Below the pieces are notes generated by a model. It was given only the letters and a program-made list of their open reading frames with translations, had not been told where the DNA came from and did not search any database. 64,000 nucleotides of DNA. Source: Alphaproteobacteria bacterium. Lineage in GTDB: Bacteria > Pseudomonadota > Alphaproteobacteria > Rickettsiales > SXRF01. The translations under genes and the position numbers were made by a program. Each line of letters begins with the position of its first letter. Position 1 is the first letter of the stretch. Location of the stretch: NCBI GenBank assembly GCA_020049775.1, contig JAGVLO010000012.1, positions 81,884 through 145,883 of the forward strand, given 5' to 3'. Of this stretch, positions 56,096 through 64,000 are shown one piece after another.

Positions 56096-56551
56096 CTACC
56101 TCATCATTTCCATATCATGTGCGCGGGATGCAAAATCAAGCGGTGTATTCACCTCCGCGAGCCTTTCATGTTTTGCAGATACCGATTTAATGGCTTCCTT
56201 AAGTGTCGCCCCCATCACCGGTTTATCCAGAAAGCGGTCAACCACCCCTGTCAGACCAAGCTTTCCGACATTTTCCTGAACATCAATATTCGCACTAAGC
56301 ACAATCGTAGGAACGCGCGCTTTCGCATCGGACAATCCCTTTATTAGCTCTATGCCGTCCATTACCGGCATATTGTAGTCCGTGAGCAGAAGCACAGTTT
56401 TACCTTCTGCCTGCAAGGTAAGTATGTCATCTAGTGCAAGCCGTCCATTGGCGTGGGCGCGCACATTAAACCCATACAACTCAAGCAGCTCCGTCATGCT
56501 TTCGCGCTGCGGCTGGTCGTCTTCAGCATATACAATAACGCGTTCTTTCAT
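56096..56551 (-). CDS. CheY-like response regulator inside the SDH operon
   Basis: 151 residues, a single receiver domain: acidic pair in 'VIVYAEDDQPQRES', phospho-acceptor Asp in 'VLLLTDYNMPVMDGIEL', Ser in 'TIVLSANID' and Lys in 'DRFLDKPVMG'. No DNA-binding output domain follows; the last 25 residues are a short tail. It therefore acts by protein-protein contact, like CheY or SpoIIAA-type partners. It starts 12 bases after sdhA. No histidine kinase is in the window. Confidence 0.92.
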   Translation of the reverse strand: MKERVIVYAEDDQPQRESMTELLELYGFNVRAHANGRLALDDILTLQAEGKTVLLLTDYNMPVMDGIELIKGLSDAKARVPTIVLSANIDVQENVGKLGLTGVVDRFLDKPVMGATLKEAIKSVSAKHERLAEVNTPLDFASRAHDMEMMR

Positions 56552-56563
56552 ACCTACCCCCCC

Positions 56564-58354
56564 TCAGTACACACGCGCCTTGGGCGGCACGGGTTGCACT
56601 TCGTTCGACAATGTATTCAGGTGTACAGGGCGGTAATCAATAGCCGTCTTGCCCTTGTCATCCAGCCATGCCAGCGTATGTTTCATCCAGTGTTTGTCAT
56701 CACGGTCAGGATAATCCTCACGTGCATGAGCGCCGCGGCTTTCCTTGCGGTTCAACGCACTGTTTATAGTAAGCAGTGCCTGCGAGCGTAGATTGTCCAG
56801 CTCCAGCGCCTCGGCAAGATCGCTATTCCACACCAGCGTGCGGTCATTTAACTTGAGCTGGTCGTAGCCATGCCATATTTCCGTCATTTTCGTAGAGCCT
56901 TCCGAAAGCACTTTTTCCTCGCGGAACACAGCAGCATGGTTCTGCATGCAGCGCTGCATCTGTTTGCGGATTTCAGACGTTGGCGTCGAGCCGGATGCAT
57001 TGCGGATTCTGTCAAACCGTGCAAGCGCGCTATCCGCTGCAGAGTTATTCACCTGCTTGTGGCGCGTTCCAGGCTTGATGATTTCTGCGGCGCGGTACGC
57101 GGCAGCGCGGCCAAACACCACAAGGTCAAGCAGCGAGTTGGAACCGAGGCGGTTAGCGCCATGCACGGAAACGCACGCTGCTTCACCAATAGCCATCAGC
57201 CCCGGCACAACCGCATCGGGATTGCCCTTTTTGAGCGTTACCACCTCGCCATGATAATTTGTGGGTATGCCGCCCATATTGTAATGCACAGTCGGCAGTA
57301 CAGGTATCGGCTGCTTGGTTACATCCACGCCGGCAAAAATCTTGGCCGTTTCAGCAATGCCCGGCAGACGGCTATGAATAATGTCAGCATCAAGATGGTC
57401 AAGATGCAGGTAGATATAATCCTTGTTTGCACCTACGCCCCTACCCTCACGGATTTCAATCGTCATAGCGCGTGATACAACATCGCGCGAAGCAAGGTCT
57501 TTGGCGTGTGGCGCATAGCGCTCCATAAAACGCTCACCCTGCGCATTCACCAGATATCCGCCTTCGCCGCGCACGCCTTCGGTAATCAGGCAGCCTGCGC
57601 CATATACGCCGGTCGGGTGGAACTGTACAAACTCCATGTCCTGCAATGGCAGGCCCGCGCGAAGCACCATGCCGCCGCCGTCACCGGTGCAGGTATGCGC
57701 TGACGTGCAGGAAAAATAAGCACGGCCATAACCGCCCGTTGCCAGCACCGTCATGTGTGCATTGAAGCGATGCAGCGTACCGTCGTCTAAATTCCAGGCC
57801 ATTACGCCACGGCAAGTGCCTTCTTCGTCCATCAGCAAATCAATAGCAAAATATTCGACAAAGAATTGCGCTTCATGACGCAAAGCCTGTGTATAAAGCG
57901 TGTGCAGGATAGCATGGCCGGTACGGTCAGCTGCAGCGCAAGTACGCTGCGCCGTGCCTTTGCCGAAATGCGTGGTCATGCCACCGAACGGACGCTGGTA
58001 GATTTTACCTTCCTTGGTGCGCGAGAACGGAACACCGTAATGCTCAAGCTCAATCACCGCTTCCATGGCGTTTTTGCACATATATTCAATGGCGTCCTGA
58101 TCACCCAGCCAATCCGAACCTTTTATTGTGTCGTACATATGCCAGCGCCAGTCATCCTCACCCATGTTGGCAAGTGCTGCGGAAATGCCGCCCTGTGCGG
58201 CAACCGTGTGGCTGCGTGTAGGGAATACTTTGGTAACACACGCTGTATTCAGCCCAGCGGCAGCCATACCGAACGTGGCGCGCAACCCTGCGCCGCCAGC
58301 GCCGACAACAACAACATCGTGATAATGGTCTATGATTTTATATGTAGCAGTCAT
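56564..58354 (-). CDS. sdhA: Succinate dehydrogenase flavoprotein subunit
   Basis: 596 residues from ATG 58354 ('[13 protein letters not shown]'); upstream codons are not conserved. FAD motif '[20 protein letters not shown]', the covalent-FAD His in '[15 protein letters not shown]', active-site '[21 protein letters not shown]', '[13 protein letters not shown]' and '[22 protein letters not shown]'. It oxidises succinate to fumarate in the TCA cycle. It sits downstream of sdhD in the order C-D-A. Confidence 0.98.
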   Translation of the reverse strand: MTATYKIIDHYHDVVVVGAGGAGLRATFGMAAAGLNTACVTKVFPTRSHTVAAQGGISAALANMGEDDWRWHMYDTIKGSDWLGDQDAIEYMCKNAMEAVIELEHYGVPFSRTKEGKIYQRPFGGMTTHFGKGTAQRTCAAADRTGHAILHTLYTQALRHEAQFFVEYFAIDLLMDEEGTCRGVMAWNLDDGTLHRFNAHMTVLATGGYGRAYFSCTSAHTCTGDGGGMVLRAGLPLQDMEFVQFHPTGVYGAGCLITEGVRGEGGYLVNAQGERFMERYAPHAKDLASRDVVSRAMTIEIREGRGVGANKDYIYLHLDHLDADIIHSRLPGIAETAKIFAGVDVTKQPIPVLPTVHYNMGGIPTNYHGEVVTLKKGNPDAVVPGLMAIGEAACVSVHGANRLGSNSLLDLVVFGRAAAYRAAEIIKPGTRHKQVNNSAADSALARFDRIRNASGSTPTSEIRKQMQRCMQNHAAVFREEKVLSEGSTKMTEIWHGYDQLKLNDRTLVWNSDLAEALELDNLRSQALLTINSALNRKESRGAHAREDYPDRDDKHWMKHTLAWLDDKGKTAIDYRPVHLNTLSNEVQPVPPKARVY

Positions 58355-58371
58355 AAGCGTTTCACGTTTCC

Positions 58372-58785
58372 TTACAGGGGTGCGCCTGCATCGAGCAGGT
58401 GCAGCTTGAGTATTGACAGAATGCAGATGCCCGCAAACAGGAAGCACACAAAAGTATTGGCCATCAGCAGGGCATATTTCACCACGGGGTTTTTGATATA
58501 GTCTTCAATCACTACCTGCACACCTAGCTTGGCGTGTACAAACAAAGCCACCTGAAACAACACCAGCAGCAACGCATTCATCGGGGATGAAATCCACTGT
58601 GCAACCTTGACGACGTCCGGCGTCTGTATCACCGCCACCAGCGACGACATTAGCCATAGCGAAAGCGGAATCATCGCAACCGCCGTCACGCGTTGCAGCC
58701 ACCAGTGGCTTACACCATGTCCGGCCGCGCCGAGACCGCGCACACGGCTAAGTTTGGTAGTCAGGTTTGAAACGGAGGATGCCAT
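58372..58785 (-). CDS. sdhD: Succinate dehydrogenase membrane anchor subunit
   Basis: 137 residues from ATG 58785, with AAGGGG upstream. Three membrane segments: '[20 protein letters not shown]', '[20 protein letters not shown]' and '[20 protein letters not shown]'. The pattern '[15 protein letters not shown]...HAxLGxQVVIEDY' is the alphaproteobacterial SdhD, where the His helps bind haem b. It begins 11 bases after sdhC. Confidence 0.94.
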   Translation of the reverse strand: MASSVSNLTTKLSRVRGLGAAGHGVSHWWLQRVTAVAMIPLSLWLMSSLVAVIQTPDVVKVAQWISSPMNALLLVLFQVALFVHAKLGVQVVIEDYIKNPVVKYALLMANTFVCFLFAGICILSILKLHLLDAGAPL

Positions 58786-58796
58786 GTCGTTACCCC

Positions 58797-59180
58797 TTAA
58801 AACATCATATACGGGTACCATGTAAAGCCCGTCATCAATATTGTAAATACAATCACCAGCCAGCCCGAGCGGTTGACCTGCTTAATTTCAAAGCCCTTGC
58901 CCATATCCCAGAACAGGTGACGGAGGCCGTTGGCGAGGTGATAATAAAACGCAGCAGTCCAGCCAATCATCAACACATAACCGAAGTTGGTGGTCATAAG
59001 GCTGTGCAACTCGGAATATTGGGTCGGTGCATAAGCCGCCTTGTACAACCAGCAAACCATCAGCGCCGTGCCTGCATACAGCGCAAGGCCAGTCAGTCGG
59101 TGGGTGATGGAAAGGACAGAGGTGATTTGCCGCTTGTAAATAGTAAGGTGGGGTGACGTAGGACGTGTATCACTGGACAT
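58797..59180 (-). CDS. sdhC: Succinate dehydrogenase cytochrome b556 subunit
   Basis: 127 residues with three membrane segments. 'RPTSPHLTIYKRQITSVLSITHRLTG' region (quinone site Ser/Arg) and 'YYHLANGLRHLFWDMGKGF' (haem-ligand His) are the standard signatures. First gene of the operon sdhC-sdhD-sdhA-receiver-unknown-sdhB-thrB. The 114 bases upstream hold the likely promoter. Confidence 0.96.
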   Translation of the reverse strand: MSSDTRPTSPHLTIYKRQITSVLSITHRLTGLALYAGTALMVCWLYKAAYAPTQYSELHSLMTTNFGYVLMIGWTAAFYYHLANGLRHLFWDMGKGFEIKQVNRSGWLVIVFTILMTGFTWYPYMMF

Positions 59181-59294
59181 TGTTCATTCCTGAGCAGTTA
59201 TACGTATGGGATAACCAGATAGTGATTTATACCCCCACAGCGTAAATATGCCACAGAAATTTATGATAAAAATAAGAATTATTGACGGTGGCTA

Positions 59295-61661
59295 TTAGCG
59301 CCCGTTTCCGGCTACCACCGGGTTGGAGGGCTTGGATAATGGCTCAAATGCTGGCCATTGGGCGTCCACGATACCCTGCGGCGACTGCAGGCGCAGCTTG
59401 CCACCCGCTGCCTTAAAGTGTCCCTCTATGTCCGAATGGCAACGGTTGTCGAACAATGCCTCCGGCCCCTTGGCATCACGCTTCAGCAGTCCTTTTTGCA
59501 CCATGTTCACATACTGGCGTATGTCGGTAATGACCTCAATACGATAGGTGCCGTCATGATTGTCGCGGATAACCTTCATGTCGAAATGTTTGGCGCGTTC
59601 GTCGCCTTCCGGAAGCTTCACCCATTCCGGAACATGGTTGCCTTCTACCAGCGCTTTTTTCAGGGCTTCACCCTGTAAATCGGCTATAGCGCGAACATCA
59701 TCTTTTTTCAGAGTAAGTACATAGGAAAGCGTATAGGTCTGGTCCATCGGAACCGATACGTCCTGAATCATGAAGCGGTCAACGTTAATATCACGGGCAG
59801 CATTGCGCGAAGCAAGGGCAAAGCCGACATGCTTGTCTATCACCACTTCCATAGGTACGGCACGCAGCTCGTTTTGCAGGCGCTCGCCGAGGCGTCGCGT
59901 TGCATCGTCCGGCAGTCGGCCGCGTGAGAGAAGTTCACCGCGCTTGTCCGGGTCATACACAAATAACGGCGCCTGCGCTGCCAGCACCGACACGCTGTAG
60001 CCATTTTCCCTGAACTGGCGCGTAACCTTGTCATTACGGTTTTCGTAAGGTACGCCGGACCCGTCAATGAAAAGGTTGTAATGCTGCTTCTGCGCACGCC
60101 GCGTGGTGATTTCGCGGATAGCTTTTGCAAATTCCTCTACCGACTTGTAGTCGTCGTTATGGTTATTAAGTGCAAGATACAGCCAGTAACGGTCGCTATC
60201 ACCCCGCGCATCATCAAGCGAGGCAACTACAAGGTCTTTCCCGCATTCCTTCTGCGCCAGAGTTTTAAGCCCGCCCTTACCAGAAGCTGTGCCGCCCATG
60301 GCAAGGTACATTTTAGGTTTTGCATTCTCCGCCACCGGCCTTCTGAGGTCACCGGATTCAACATCAATGAATGCCTTATCGGCAATTTCATAGACATGTG
60401 GCAGCATGGTCTCAAGCTTTTTGCCAGCACGCCTAATCAATTCCTGCAAGGCTTCATCGCCTTCGGCTTTTGCCATCAGCTCTGTGACTTTTTCGGCAAT
60501 ATACTGACGCAGTTGAGTGCGTGCGCGGTGGCGAGAAATATCATCCGGCATGAAAGTGATGTTCTGCACAAAGCCCTTCGGCAGCAAATCTGAAATTTCG
60601 GGATAACCATGTTTGGCCAGAAATGACTTGAAGCGCTTGAGTTCGCTTTCCTGCCTTGGCAGCTTAATCTTCAGGCCCGTCATCAAATCCACATCCAGCG
60701 ACACCAGAGACACCTGCCTGTTTTGGTCTGGAGAACCTTGTATTGGCATTCCGTCCACATGCTCGGCCACCGACATTTCATCCAACCTTGCGCGGACCTG
60801 TTGGCGGATTTGTTTTGCTTTCTGGTTTCCCGCGCTGGAAGGCTGCTGGAACTGCCAGAGATGGAATGAGGAAGGGTTGACATCTACCTTGAGGTCATCC
60901 ATCGGCAAGCCAGCGGCCACATGTTCTTCTATTTTGCGTTTCAGGTCGTTGCTTAAGTCAACTAGATGTCCCGTTTCTGTTACCAGATGTATGCGCCAGC
61001 CTTCAATATCTTTTTTTACCGGAAACTTGACGCCTGCAATTTCCATCATCGATTCAGGAAAAGGAATGAATTCGCTGGTCGGGGGTGTATGATTATCACT
61101 ATACACCGCATCACTAATGCGTTGCTCCAAACTGCCGGAAACCCCTCCACGTGTGAAGTCAATCCCGCGCGGTGTTACGGCGCGCCATTTATCGCCGCGT
61201 CCTAGCTCAACTAAAAGCGACCCAAGCGCCATGCTGGCATGGTGCAGCGGTACTTTTGACGTAAGGTCTTTATGGAGCTGGAGAATTGCCTGCGGTGCCT
61301 GTGTTTCGCCGATCCTCGGGTTGCCAGCTTCATCGTAGTTGCGATTTGCAAAATCAGTGAATACCTGCTGCAACGCTGTCCGATCATCATCTGATAAATC
61401 ACGTGTGTTGCATACTTTGGACTCCACCAGCTTTTCGTGCTGCGATGAATCCTTGAACATAAAGTTATAGGCCCTGACAAAATTTTCATGCAGATGTGCG
61501 GCCACCGCCTCGCGCGATGCACCGCTATCAGGATTAGTTGCATCATACACGATGGGAACGCCACCCTCATTGAACGTAAACCGTTTGTTACGGTAAATAT
61601 AATCTGCGCGCAGGGCAGCTTCGGAGGCAACAAGTTCCTCAAAAATGGGGAGAATGGTCAT
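59295..61661 (-). CDS. Large protein with zeta-toxin-like kinase domain
   Basis: 788 residues, no signal peptide. The first ~440 residues are unrecognised, mixed alpha/beta. From about 450 to 620 there is a zeta-toxin/UNAG-kinase-like P-loop domain: Walker A 'MGGTASGKGG' with Lys462, 'VVASLDDARGDSDRY', 'YNLFIDGSGVPYENRN', then 'FRENGYSVSVLAAQAPL' and the Arg-bearing 'SRGRLPDDATRRL', in the order seen in zeta toxins. Zeta enzymes phosphorylate UDP-sugars or other small molecules. No epsilon-like antitoxin is adjacent. The gene lies downstream of ftsE in the place often held by ftsX. It could be an effector, or a housekeeping kinase of this lineage. Confidence 0.7.
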   Translation of the reverse strand: MTILPIFEELVASEAALRADYIYRNKRFTFNEGGVPIVYDATNPDSGASREAVAAHLHENFVRAYNFMFKDSSQHEKLVESKVCNTRDLSDDDRTALQQVFTDFANRNYDEAGNPRIGETQAPQAILQLHKDLTSKVPLHHASMALGSLLVELGRGDKWRAVTPRGIDFTRGGVSGSLEQRISDAVYSDNHTPPTSEFIPFPESMMEIAGVKFPVKKDIEGWRIHLVTETGHLVDLSNDLKRKIEEHVAAGLPMDDLKVDVNPSSFHLWQFQQPSSAGNQKAKQIRQQVRARLDEMSVAEHVDGMPIQGSPDQNRQVSLVSLDVDLMTGLKIKLPRQESELKRFKSFLAKHGYPEISDLLPKGFVQNITFMPDDISRHRARTQLRQYIAEKVTELMAKAEGDEALQELIRRAGKKLETMLPHVYEIADKAFIDVESGDLRRPVAENAKPKMYLAMGGTASGKGGLKTLAQKECGKDLVVASLDDARGDSDRYWLYLALNNHNDDYKSVEEFAKAIREITTRRAQKQHYNLFIDGSGVPYENRNDKVTRQFRENGYSVSVLAAQAPLFVYDPDKRGELLSRGRLPDDATRRLGERLQNELRAVPMEVVIDKHVGFALASRNAARDINVDRFMIQDVSVPMDQTYTLSYVLTLKKDDVRAIADLQGEALKKALVEGNHVPEWVKLPEGDERAKHFDMKVIRDNHDGTYRIEVITDIRQYVNMVQKGLLKRDAKGPEALFDNRCHSDIEGHFKAAGGKLRLQSPQGIVDAQWPAFEPLSKPSNPVVAGNGR

Positions 61662-61759
61662 GCTATTGTAATTAAATGAATTTGTTTTTTATATGTAATG
61701 TCCTGTCTGTCTTGTTTTAACACAGTTAAGACAACCGCTCAACCCAAGATTAATGGAAA

Positions 61760-62443
61760 TTAACCCACTGCCATTGCAAGGGAATTTTCTTCCTGCATAA
61801 TCTGGCCGTTTTTAAGCCGGAGAACAGGGTAATTAAACAGAGAAATCAAATGCTCATCATGGGTGGCAATCAAAACAGTGGTGCCTGTTTGATTGAGCGC
61901 TTCAAAAAGATACATAAAACGAAGCGCCAGTTCAGAATCGAGGTTGCCCGTCGGCTCATCGGCCAGCAGCAGGTCAGGCTTGGTGATGACCGCACGCGCA
62001 ATGGCCACGCGCTGCTTCTGCCCGCCAGAAAGGATGGCAGGGAGTGCATCGTGATAATCGGTCAACCCGACCCATTCGAGAAGTTCTTCCACCTTGTCAT
62101 CAATTTCCTGCGCGTCTTCACCCGCCACTTTGAGCGGCAAAGCAACATTCTCTGCAACGGTGAGGTGTTCAAGCAAACGAAAATCTTGCAATACAATACC
62201 GATTCTGCGGCGCAGCCGGGGAAGCTCATCACGCGGTATCCATGTAACGTCTTCTCCAAACATACGTATCAACCCGCGTGAAGCACGGTGCTGCAATGAA
62301 AGCAAGGAAAGTAACGTACTCTTGCCTGCTCCGCTGGCACCGCTGAGAAAATGAAACGAGCCTGGACGCAACTCCAGCGTCACGTTCTTCAAAATTTCCT
62401 GCCCGGGGAGATACCCCATGGCCACGCGCTCGAGCTTAATCAT
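61760..62443 (-). CDS. ftsE: Cell-division ABC ATPase FtsE
   Basis: 227 residues from ATG 62443 (a TTG at 62452 is in frame). Walker A '[18 protein letters not shown]', '[23 protein letters not shown]', signature '[16 protein letters not shown]', Walker B '[13 protein letters not shown]', and H-loop '[11 protein letters not shown]'. With FtsX it controls peptidoglycan hydrolases at the septum. The 'ATHDxxL' ending and gene context favour FtsE over LolD. No ftsX follows in the window. It is divergent from the zinc-ribbon gene. Confidence 0.9.
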   Translation of the reverse strand: MIKLERVAMGYLPGQEILKNVTLELRPGSFHFLSGASGAGKSTLLSLLSLQHRASRGLIRMFGEDVTWIPRDELPRLRRRIGIVLQDFRLLEHLTVAENVALPLKVAGEDAQEIDDKVEELLEWVGLTDYHDALPAILSGGQKQRVAIARAVITKPDLLLADEPTGNLDSELALRFMYLFEALNQTGTTVLIATHDEHLISLFNYPVLRLKNGQIMQEENSLAMAVG

Positions 62444-62526
62444 TTTTTCCAATCTTTATCTTTGGATATCAATGCAAGATATGCTACATCCATTTATGTA
62501 GAGTGCAACTAAGATGATAGAATAAA

Positions 62527-63198
62527 ATGATTTTAGAATGCCCTAAATGCAATGCCCGTTACGCGGTGCCAGACCGCGCCATCGGCTCTGAGGGAAGGAC
62601 CGTGCGCTGTGCCAGATGCAGCCATACATGGTTCAAGGCGCCTGCCGAGGCAGCTGATATTGAAAGCAAATTGAGCAATTTGGGTAGCGTCATCGAGGCA
62701 GTAAACGCCAGGACAAAGCCAATTCCCGAAGGTTCAAACCTGCCTGTGGTTGCCAAGGGCAAGCTCTCAATCCCCTCAGCAAGTAAAATTTTTGTGTATG
62801 GCGTGGCCGCTGCCGTAGCGCTGCTTGCCGTCGTCACGTATAAACCCAATCTGATAGGCTTCAAACCGACCAAAGGCCTGATGCTGTCTGATGTGTCCAT
62901 GCTGCAATTACAGGATGACAAAGACCACAGCGCCTATGAAATCAGCGGCAAAATCATCAACGTCACCAGTTCGCCTATGCGTATGCCCGCTATGCGCGTC
63001 ACCCTGCTGGACAAACAGGGAAAAGCATTACAATACTGGGAGTTTAGCAGCGACAGCAGCCTGATTGAACCTGGCAAACCGTTACCCTTTTCCACCGGTA
63101 ATCTGGATGTGCAGTTTAGCTCTGCCACCCGATTTGTCGTTGACTTGGGTAACCCTGTTGAACTAATGCTGCGTCATACACCCTCTAACCACAACTAG
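62527..63198 (+). CDS. MJ0042-type zinc-ribbon membrane protein
   Basis: 223 residues. An N-terminal zinc ribbon with two Cys pairs, 'CPKCNARY' and 'CARCSHTW' (residues 5-35), a spacer, one membrane helix ('IFVYGVAAAVALLAVVTY', about 96-113), and a periplasmic beta domain ('YEISGKIINVTSSPMRMPAM', 'GNLDVQFSSATRFVVDLG') of the DUF3426 type. The divergent pairing with ftsE is common in alphaproteobacteria. Function unknown; an envelope or division link is plausible. Confidence 0.88.
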   Translation: MILECPKCNARYAVPDRAIGSEGRTVRCARCSHTWFKAPAEAADIESKLSNLGSVIEAVNARTKPIPEGSNLPVVAKGKLSIPSASKIFVYGVAAAVALLAVVTYKPNLIGFKPTKGLMLSDVSMLQLQDDKDHSAYEISGKIINVTSSPMRMPAMRVTLLDKQGKALQYWEFSSDSSLIEPGKPLPFSTGNLDVQFSSATRFVVDLGNPVELMLRHTPSNHN

Positions 63199-63203
63199 GC
63201 TCT

Positions 63204-63785
63204 ATGCGTACGATGGCAAAAACACAACCCCCTCATCCCGGTTCAGTTCCCATTGAAACATTGATTTCGGCTGATGAGATTGCCAAACGGCTTGCAACTA
63301 TGGCCGGTGACATTGCCAAAACCCTGCCGGAAAACATGATGGTGGTTTCGTTGCTGCGCGGCAGCTTCGTATTCGCAGCCGATCTTATCCGCGCACTGCA
63401 CAACACCGGCAACCACACGCTTCGCCCGCAGGTAGATTTCCTCACACTGGCCAGCTATGGCCGTGGTACAACCTCCAAAGGCACTGTGGAAATCGTGCGC
63501 GACCTGACAGAAGACGTTGACGGACGCGACGTGTTGATTATTGACGATATCCTTGAATCAGGCCGCACCCTGACATTCGCGCGCGATCTGGTAATGGGCC
63601 GCGGCGCACATTCAGTAAAAATCGCCGTGCTGCTGGAAAAGCCCGGCAAGCGCAAAGTGAACATTCAAGCCGACTATGTCGGTTTTGTAGTGCCTGACCA
63701 TTTCGTGGTCGGCTATGGGCTGGACTATGCCAATTACTTCCGCGAACTGCCGTTCATCGGCACCATTCCTTCGATGGAAAAATAA
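63204..63785 (+). CDS. hpt: Hypoxanthine phosphoribosyltransferase
   Basis: 193 residues. 'VVSLLRGSFVFAADLIRAL' (pyrophosphate loop), 'DFLTLASYGRGTTSKGTVEI' (flexible loop) and the PRPP motif 'VLIIDDILESGRTL' define the family; 'DYVGFVVPDHFVVGYGLDY' is the purine-binding end. It makes IMP from hypoxanthine and PRPP and complements the adenine deaminase at 26.9 kb. ATG 63204 and ATG 63213 are both possible starts. It begins 5 bases after the zinc-ribbon gene. Confidence 0.94.
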   Translation: MRTMAKTQPPHPGSVPIETLISADEIAKRLATMAGDIAKTLPENMMVVSLLRGSFVFAADLIRALHNTGNHTLRPQVDFLTLASYGRGTTSKGTVEIVRDLTEDVDGRDVLIIDDILESGRTLTFARDLVMGRGAHSVKIAVLLEKPGKRKVNIQADYVGFVVPDHFVVGYGLDYANYFRELPFIGTIPSMEK

Positions 63786-63788
63786 CCA

Positions 63789-63998
63789 TCAACTGGGTTT
63801 AATGTGGAATTTCGAGCGCGCTTTATACACTGGCCTCTCGATAACCAGATGCATAAATGCTGCGACCAGGCATGTCAGCGGCAAGGCCCACTCTATTAGA
63901 CCCCAAGATCTATTTGTAATATGTGGGTAATAATAAATAACCATAACCGACACGGGCATGTGAAAGAGCATAACGCCGTATGCCAACTTGCCTAGATT
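63789..63998 (-). CDS. Acyltransferase 3 family membrane protein, 3' end only
   Basis: The frame is open to the window edge, so only the last ~69 residues are visible. 'NLGKLAYGVMLFHMPV' followed by a membrane helix 'LPLTCLVAAFMHLVIERP' is the closing pattern of OafA/YrhL-type acyltransferases, which O-acylate sugars of surface polysaccharides. The Glu-Arg-Pro after the last helix is typical. It is convergent with hpt, 3 bases apart, and no terminator is seen between them. Confidence 0.75.
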   Translation of the reverse strand, partial: NLGKLAYGVMLFHMPVSVMVIYYYPHITNRSWGLIEWALPLTCLVAAFMHLVIERPVYKARSKFHIKPS

Positions 63999-64000
63999 AT

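Overview
The window looks like chromosome of a free-living alphaproteobacterium of roughly balanced base composition. The lineage is inferred from gene orders common in that class: bfr/ppi-queA-tgt, sdhC-sdhD-sdhA...sdhB, thrB near rnhA, and ftsE divergent from an MJ0042 zinc-ribbon gene next to hpt. No transposase, integrase, CRISPR array, rRNA operon or phage module was seen. Many conserved operons here are interrupted by genes I do not recognise, which suggests a poorly sampled lineage.

Layout. 1-8.1 kb: an alternate (CS1/CFA-I-like, alpha-type) chaperone-usher fimbrial locus with five pilin-like subunits, one periplasmic chaperone and a very long usher that carries a C-terminal SPOR domain. 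8.2-9.5 kb: a secreted EF-hand protein and a GC-rich orphan gene. 9.5-17.6 kb: complete histidine utilisation by the five-step HutH-U-I-F-G route, ending in glutamate and formate. 17.6-26.8 kb: two small unknown genes and a 2764-residue protein with a kinase-like segment, a CheD/CNF-like glutamine deamidase signature, a hydrophobic Gly/Ala-rich segment and a long helical tail. 26.9-35.4 kb: adenine deaminase, an unknown gene, tRNA-Lys, and a leftward run bfr-ppi-queA-tgt-ydbH-ynbE-ydbL, with a short glutamine-synthetase-like gene inserted on the other strand between queA and tgt. 35.5-40.4 kb: glnB-glnA, three unknown genes and a beta carbonic anhydrase.

40.5-44.7 kb: small membrane proteins, an AbiTii-type defence protein, a GIY-YIG protein bordered by palindromic repeats, and thiC. 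44.8-51.9 kb: a tesA-like esterase divergent from a YbbA/YbbP ABC exporter, then mutY, a geranylgeranyl-reductase-like flavoprotein and a bactofilin. 52-59.2 kb: rnhA, an unknown gene, thrB and the succinate dehydrogenase operon, which contains a response regulator and an unknown gene between sdhA and sdhB. 59.3-64 kb: a zeta-toxin-like kinase protein where ftsX would often lie, ftsE, a zinc-ribbon membrane protein, hpt, and the 3' end of an acyltransferase gene cut by the window edge.

How it fits together: histidine catabolism supplies glutamate and ammonia, PII and glutamine synthetase balance nitrogen, and SDH feeds respiration. The fimbriae, bactofilin, YdbH bridge, FtsE and YbbAP act on the envelope. 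The strongest candidates for new biology are the giant multidomain protein, the SPOR-tailed usher, the GS catalytic-domain-only protein, the bacterioferritin subunit lacking its diiron ligands, and the large zeta-kinase protein.
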